Part shown: piece after piece, positions 58,122 through 64,000 of the stretch
Position numbering within the stretch: position 1 is the first letter of the stretch
Layout: every line of letters starts with the position of its first letter
Assembly: GCA_029204225.1 (NCBI GenBank)
Contig: CM055096.1
Location: 3,566,014 to 3,630,013, forward strand
Direction: 5' to 3'
Origin: Diphasiastrum complanatum
Lineage: Eukaryota; Streptophyta; Lycopodiopsida; Lycopodiales; Lycopodiaceae
Length of the DNA stretch: 64,000 nt
Notes under the pieces: model-generated
Seen by the model: the letters and a program-made list of their open reading frames with translations, nothing else
What the model was told of the DNA's origin: nothing
The model's database searches: none
Position numbers and translations under genes: made by a program

Positions 58122-58741
58122 ATCAAAACCAACAATCTTTGGCACAGGCGGATGGGGCATCTTGGATGTAAGAGTCTCCAGACCTTAGCGAGTGATGAGA
58201 TGCTGAGGGGATTCGATTGCGATGTCAATGAGGGAATTGACAAATGTGATGTATTTTTGGAAAGCAGCATAGGGAACGCTTTCCAGAGATACACCCAACA
58301 AGATGCATTGCAGTGCTTGAACTAATCCACACAGACATCTGTGGACCAATGGAGGTGCCATCTATTGGAGGATCTAGGTACTTCATTACATACACAGACA
58401 ACTACACGAGGAGAACTTGGATTTGGACGTTGAAGCAGAAATCTCAAGTGCTTGAAAGTTTCAAGGCATTCAAGAGCATAGCTGAGAATGAAACCAATAA
58501 GAAGGTCAAGAAGCTCAGAAGTGACAATGGGGGAGAATTCAAGAACAAAGAATTTGATGAATTCTATCTAAAGAATGGTATCTTGAGAGAATTAACTATC
58601 CCATACACTCCTGAGCAGAGAAAGAAAAAACAGAATGTTGATGGAAATGACTTGTTGTATGTTGCAGGAAAATGATCTACCTAAGTAGCCATGGGCAGAG
58701 GCTATTGCGACTGCATGTCACATAATCAACAGGTCTCCAAT
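58122..58741 (+). pseudogene. Copia family 2 integrase fragment
   Basis: After 112 bp of element C's flank the sequence switches abruptly to family 2: NNLWHRRMGHLGCKSLQTLA (zinc-binding H/C region), HTDICGPM, FITYTDNYTRRTWIWTLKQ, LRSDNGGEFKNKEFDEF, IPYTPEQ, and after a frameshift a remnant of the LP.WAEA..ACHIINR region. It equals 42231-42858 of element D and is in places less damaged (for example LKQK where D has a stop). It ends at about 58741 against AT-rich R-end DNA. No LTR is attached. Confidence 0.88.
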
Positions 58742-59060
58742 GTATATATTACTATAATATACTCAATACCAAATACTAAAATACCTAAATATAACTATAC
58801 TAAATCTTAATCTAAGAACTAAATATCAAATATGCAAAACTTTCAATATTAGTTAGTTATTATTAGTTGGTTACTTATTATAAACTAACTAATTGACTAT
58901 CAGAATAATCAATTAACTAACTAGTTTAGTGGTATAATAGTTAACTAACTATAGTAACATAAATGTTCGTTCGATAGCTAGTTAGTTAGTAGTTTACTTG
59001 TTAACTAGCTTATTTTAGTTAAGTAAACAATTATTAAAATTTTAGTTAACTAGTAGTATA
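58742..59060. repeat. AT-rich TTAACTA segment, end of R copy 6
   Basis: The first ~90 bp (58742-58830) are simple A/T/C sequence (ACTAAATA phrases). The rest matches 46420-46660 and, inverted, 16090-16190. Confidence 0.65.
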
Positions 59061-62000
59061 AGTCAAGTATTTATGTGGTATATCATATCCTAATTAAAGT
59101 GAATCGTGTTAGATCATGTATTCAATGGAATTTGAATAACACATAGGGTTAAACGAGCTCCAACAAGAGAATATGAAGAAATAAAGTACAGACATTCAAT
59201 ATAGACTTTTAGTTCATTTTAGAAGAATATTACTAAACATAAAGCCAGATATTGCTTCATCTTAAGTTTAGATGTTGCACTAAATTAATTTGATGTCTAT
59301 CACTCAAGCTTGAGTTTGATGTCTAACATGCAAATTTAACTAAATTCCTCATTGTGTGATCAAAATAAACAATGTCAAGTTTAGGACATTCAAATTACTA
59401 TAGTTCGGTCTCTTTTCGATGAAATAGACCTTTATCACTTGAGATGGCTCAAATTTGGTTTTGTTCACTCAAGATAGCTTGATTTTGGATCGTATTATTC
59501 AGAATTCTCATTGAGTGATCAAATCATGGAATCTTGTAAATGGCTCAAACTTGAACCACATCATACAAGATAGCTTGATTTCGGTTCCAAACATGTGATT
59601 TTAATCACTTCAGACATTAGAGGAGTTTTGAGCTCCAAAAGGACCCTTTAAAAATACGTGCAAGGTTTTAGAAGAACATTACTAAAAATAAAGCCCGATG
59701 TTGCTTCATCTTTAGTTTAGATGTTGCGCTAGATCAATTTTATGTCTATCACTCAAGCTTGAGTTTGATGTCTAACATGCAAATTTAACTTTCATCACTT
59801 GAAATTTCTCATTGTGTGATCAAAATAAACAATGTCAAGTTTAGGACATTCAAATTACTATAGTTCGGTCTCTTTTTGATGAAATAGACCTGTATCACTT
59901 GAGATAGCTCAAATTTGGTTTTGTTCACCCGAGATAGCTTGATTTTGGATCGTATTATTCAAGATTCTCATTGAGTGATCAAATTCATGGAATCTTGTAA
60001 ATGGCTCAAACTTGGACCACATCATACAAGATGGCTTGATTTCGGTTCCAAACATGTGATTTTAATCACTTGAGACTTACATTTGTATTTTATCACTCAC
60101 GGTAGCTCAACATTGGTCCTTATCCCCAAGATCACTAATTGGTTGATTGAATATGATAAATCTTAAGTTTTAAACATTCAGATGGTTCATCAAAGTCTAT
60201 GTTTGAAATGTAGTTTTGGTCCTTAGCACATGACAAAGCTCATCTAGTAATTTAGTTCGGCCAATCTTGAGTGTGAGACATTTGAATTGCTCTAGTCCAA
60301 TCCCCAATTAATCAAATTGATTCCTACAACCTCATATAGCTCCATTTTGACATCTATCACTTGATGCCTATGTCGAAAGCTATCTTGATTTGACGGACCC
60401 TTGTCAATCAACATAACTCATTTAGAGATTAAAATTGACCATTTGCATTTGGAGGATCAGATTGGCTACTTTTGTTTGTGTATCCATGAGTTTAATCCAT
60501 ATCACTACAAATGGCTCCATTTTGTTTTCTATCACTCAAGATAGCTTGATTTTGGCCCTTATCATCAAATATTGCTCGATTTAATCCTAGGAATTTCAAG
60601 TTTACAACATTCAGACTAGTCAAATTGTATGCATATTACCCAAGAAAATTCAATTCTGATGCTTGACATGTAATTGTGATCACTATCACTTGATATATTT
60701 CATTGAGTCATGTAATTTGAACATTTTTGAATTTAGGACATTCAAATTGTTCAAGTTCAACCCCTTTTTAAGGAACTTGACATGTATCACTCAATGTATC
60801 TTATATTTAATGTCTATCACTTTAGATATCTTCACTTTGAGGCCAATGTTGAAATATAATTTTGATATTTTTCTTTGACATGGATCATTCAAAGATTGAA
60901 TTTTACCAATATTGAATTTATGAATTTCCAGTTGCTCGATCTCAACATGTTATGGATGGAATTGATCCTTAATTGAGATAGCTTAAATTTGATTTCTATC
61001 ACTAATGACAAGTTGTTTTTAGCTCATATCACTCTATATTGCTCACTTATTGATTGAGCTTGAGAAATTTCATGTTCTGGAAATGTAAATAGCCCAGATT
61101 TGTATATCACTTGAGATAGTTTAATGCCAAACTTGTATTTTGGATCTTTATCAATCGACATATCCTATTGAGTGATTGAAATCAAGATTGCACATCAATT
61201 AATCAAACTTAAGAACCATCAAGTATTAGAAATTTAGATCTCACAAATTTCATGCATATCTTTGAGGTAGCTTGAATTTGATTCACTTTGATGCCTACCT
61301 TGCAATACAATTTTGATATTTTTCTTTGACATGTATCATTCAATGATTGAATTTGACAAACATTGAGTTTAGGAATTTCAAATTGCTCGATCTCAATATG
61401 TTAATGATGAAATTGATCCTTATCACTATGGAATTCTATTCGTAAATACACCTTGTTTTTTGCTCAAATCACTATGGATTGCTCACTTACTAACTAAGGT
61501 TCATAAAGTTCCAGCTTTGAGCTTCAGCTAATCAACCACATCTTATGAAATCATCCATAGATGCAAGAGCATAAAGATATGAACATTTTTTAGTTTAGGA
61601 CATTCAAATTGCTCAAGTTCAATTCATTTTCGATGAACTTGACCTGTACCACTCAATGTATCTCAAACATTGTTTGTCGCTTCCGATATCTTTACTTTGA
61701 GGCCTATGTTGCAATATAACTTTTATACTCTTTCTTTGACATGGATCATTCAATGATTGAATTTGACCAATATTGAGTCTAGGAGTTCAGATTGCTAGAT
61801 CTCAAGGGTGGAATTGATCCTTATCACTTGAGACAACATAAATTTGATTTCTATCACTAAAGACAACTTGTTTTTGGCTCATATCACTCTAGATTGCTGA
61901 TTGATTGTGCTTGAGAAACTTTGAGTTTTGAAAAATGTAGAAGCCCAAATTCAATGTATATCACTTGAGATAGTTTGAGCTCAATGTCAAACTAGTATAA

Positions 62001-62204
62001 GTGATCTTTATGAGTTGACATATCTCATTGAGTGATTGTGACACATCTATTAAAATAGAACTAGAGCAATACCTCTAATCGTCATTGATCGCTAGTCATA
62101 TGACCTTAAGATGATAAACTTGATTCTCAGTATCATGAGTGTTCATAAAATTTGATCATGCACGTATGTTTTGTGCCCTTTGATAGACCATCGGTCATTT
62201 TTAA

Positions 62205-62445
62205 GGGGAAAACTCCGTAGGAATTGATGACATCGTAGGGAGAATCTATGGGACATCAATTAAGTAGACAAACGAGGATTGGGTGGAGGTCCCTAAGTAG
62301 AAGGAAAGCATCAGTGTCTAGGCATAATGTGAGGCTATAGTGAGTGATTTTAATGCAAAAGGAATCTTTAAGAAGTTTAGACGTAAAAGCATTTTAGTAG
62401 AACTTTGACTACATGAGTTTTCTACTTACAAAGATCCCTTATAAA
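62205..62445 (+). pseudogene. bS21-like gene fragment in R copy 6
   Basis: Same pieces and same 3' boundary (AAAGATCCC) as at 466-690, with additional stops and a frameshift. The TCTAGGCATAATG phrase here is the unoccupied target of the solo LTR. Confidence 0.4.
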
Positions 62446-63658
62446 TAGAATTGACCCCCACAACTTGACAGTGCTATAATTTAACGTCTATCACTTGAAT
62501 CAGATGCCAATGCTGAAAAATATCTTGATTTTGACCCTTGTCACTCAACATAACTCATTGAGTGATTAGAATTGACTACTATGTAATGACATGATCAGAA
62601 TGGCTAGTTTTCTTTTTGTATCAATGAGTTTAATTCATATCACAAAAAATGGCTCAATTTTATTTTCCAAAGTCCAAGCTTCTCCTCCTATCTTGGAAAC
62701 ACTCCAATAGTGTAAGAGAGGATGCACTTCTCCCTTTTATGCTTTGGAATGTCCAATATTGCATTTAGTAACTTGGGATTACTTGAGATTGGCCCCTTGT
62801 TGATGGGATTGGCCTCGATGACTGATCGAATTTGAAGTCTCTAATTTGAGATAGACCAATATTGGCTCTATTAACCTTTCGAGGTTACACATTGGCTAAC
62901 CAAATTCAAGGATGGTGAAATTTAGGCAATTCAAATAGCTTGTATTTGAAGGCTGTAAGTTGAGATAGCCCATGTTTGATTCCTAGCATATGGTTTTGGT
63001 CCTTATCACTCAAAATAGAAATTTGAGTGATTTAATAGGACAAACCTGGCAAGGTATGGATTTCCATCAAAGATGAAGCCGACATGTAGACCAAGGGGGC
63101 ATTGACGGTTAGGTAGACATGTCCTTGGAATGAGCCTCGGCGCAACTTGTGTCCAACAACAAGTTGATTTGCCAAAAAACTCTAACAACTCTAAGAGAGA
63201 GAGAGAGGGGAAGGCAGCACCTGAGTATAGACTCACTTGTTGGGATTCTCTGATGTTCAATGCTATGTTCCTCATCCACTCCCATAGGTGGGCGGATGGG
63301 GGGAACACTCGGGCCTTGGCAGCCTAAATGCCAAAGGGAAAACGCCTAAGGTAGGGTGGCTCAAGTTTCCCAACCCAAATTTTTTTTTTGATATTCACAT
63401 GTGAAGGTTGCATGAACAATAGGACCCATAGGTGTTCGAGAGCAAGGAGCAGGAAGCATGTCAAGTGAGGTGGGAAAAAATGGGTGAAAATGAACGACAT
63501 GTTTGTCTAGTATAATCGAGATCTCATTTGTGCACTGAGAATGAGCCGTGTATAGTTCATTTTCTGCATAAAAACAGTGATGATCCAACAACATTGCATA
63601 TAACAATTCAAACTAGGGCAATCTTTCTGGTTTAGGCCTAAATTACGATCGAGAGAAA

Positions 63659-63880
63659 AATTGTCTACCAACAAAGATCTTCGAACCTTTATTCGCACCG
63701 CTAAGGATTCTTCTTTTATGCACTTGGATCCCACATCAATCATTGAATCAAGCACCTACATTGCATAGCGGAGCATGTTTCAAGACACGGCTGGAAGGGA
63801 GAAGAAGGAGAAGAAGAAGAGTGAAAATGTGATACGCCATGTATGTAGATTTTCTACATTTTGCACAATGAATGAGCTTT
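63659..63880 (+). other. Conserved ANKD segment, copy 4
   Basis: NKDLRTFIRTAKDSSFMHLD then PTSIIESSTYIA, a stop, and SMFQDTAGREKKEKKKSENV. Here ATG is replaced (LSTNKD) and TAG interrupts the frame, so it cannot be coding as is. Confidence 0.4.
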
Positions 63881-64000
63881 GATTATAAAATGACAACTTA
63901 TGATATGTGTTACCGTTGATCCTCTTTAAACATAGAGGTGTCGTTATACCCACACATGGGTGAAACATACCACACGGGCTAGGAATGAATCAATAACTAC

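Larger units (their letters stand above)
59061..64000 (+). repeat. R repeat, copy 6 (longest; runs off the window)
   Basis: Order: 3 kb of degenerate repeats with a partial internal duplication (59220-59610 and 59680-60060 are alike), three higher-order units of about 410-450 bp (landmark TTTCTTTGACATG near 60870, 61320 and 61730), a bS21-like fragment (about 62205-62445), degenerate repeats (62450-63010), the conserved segment with a GA tract (63010-63360), a linking segment, the ANKD segment (63659-63880), and the tail. It is the best template for defining R. Confidence 0.82.

Overview
The window looks like nuclear DNA of a land plant. It is AT-rich and gene-poor, it carries plant-type Ty1/copia retrotransposons with plant initiator-tRNA(Met) primer sites, and its one clearly recognisable gene family is a eukaryotic class-3 (GHSLGG) lipase. 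I cannot name the lineage. There are no operons, and almost every coding stretch is broken.

The layout is nested, mostly inverted, segmental duplications. (1) A lipase block of about 4.5 kb lies inverted at 18.1-22.6 kb (lipase on minus) and 48.2-52.4 kb (lipase on plus). Each copy has its own frame-breaking lesion. Further pieces of its upstream DNA lie at 40.56-40.75, 44.35-44.64 and 45.40-46.35 kb. (2) A 6-kb copia element (family 1) and its 3' flank are present inverted at 3.9-11.9 kb (minus) and 33.2-40.6 kb (plus). A third, 5'-truncated copy lies at 55.4-58.1 kb. (3) A long repeat, here called R, occurs in at least six copies in both orientations (about 0.1-2.3, 11.9-16.2, 22.6-26.6, 38.6-40.4, 44.6-48.2 and 58.7-64.0 kb). 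R consists of kilobases of a very diverged short repeat of roughly 30 bp carrying small dyads, an embedded fragment that looks derived from a bS21-like ribosomal protein gene, and a conserved 'ANKD' segment.

Other mobile DNA: a solo LTR with a perfect 5-bp target duplication (2744-3899); a compact, internally deleted copia of a second family (40748-44351) with intact LTR ends, a 5-bp target duplication and a primer site matching the anticodon arm of initiator tRNA(Met); remnants of at least three more copia families (17.2-18.1, 29.9-31.2, 54.6-55.05 kb); a 376-bp TIR element (15173-15548); and a 204-bp MITE-like element (28155-28358).

Stretches without a supported gene are 16.75-17.23, 26.6-29.9, 31.2-31.6, 32.15-32.64 and 52.4-54.5 kb. 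The least explained signals are the dyad-bearing degenerate repeat inside R, the bS21-like fragment spread with R, the 71-112 bp spaced 'CGCAAAAGATC' repeats upstream of the lipase, and the nested palindrome at 28.2 kb.
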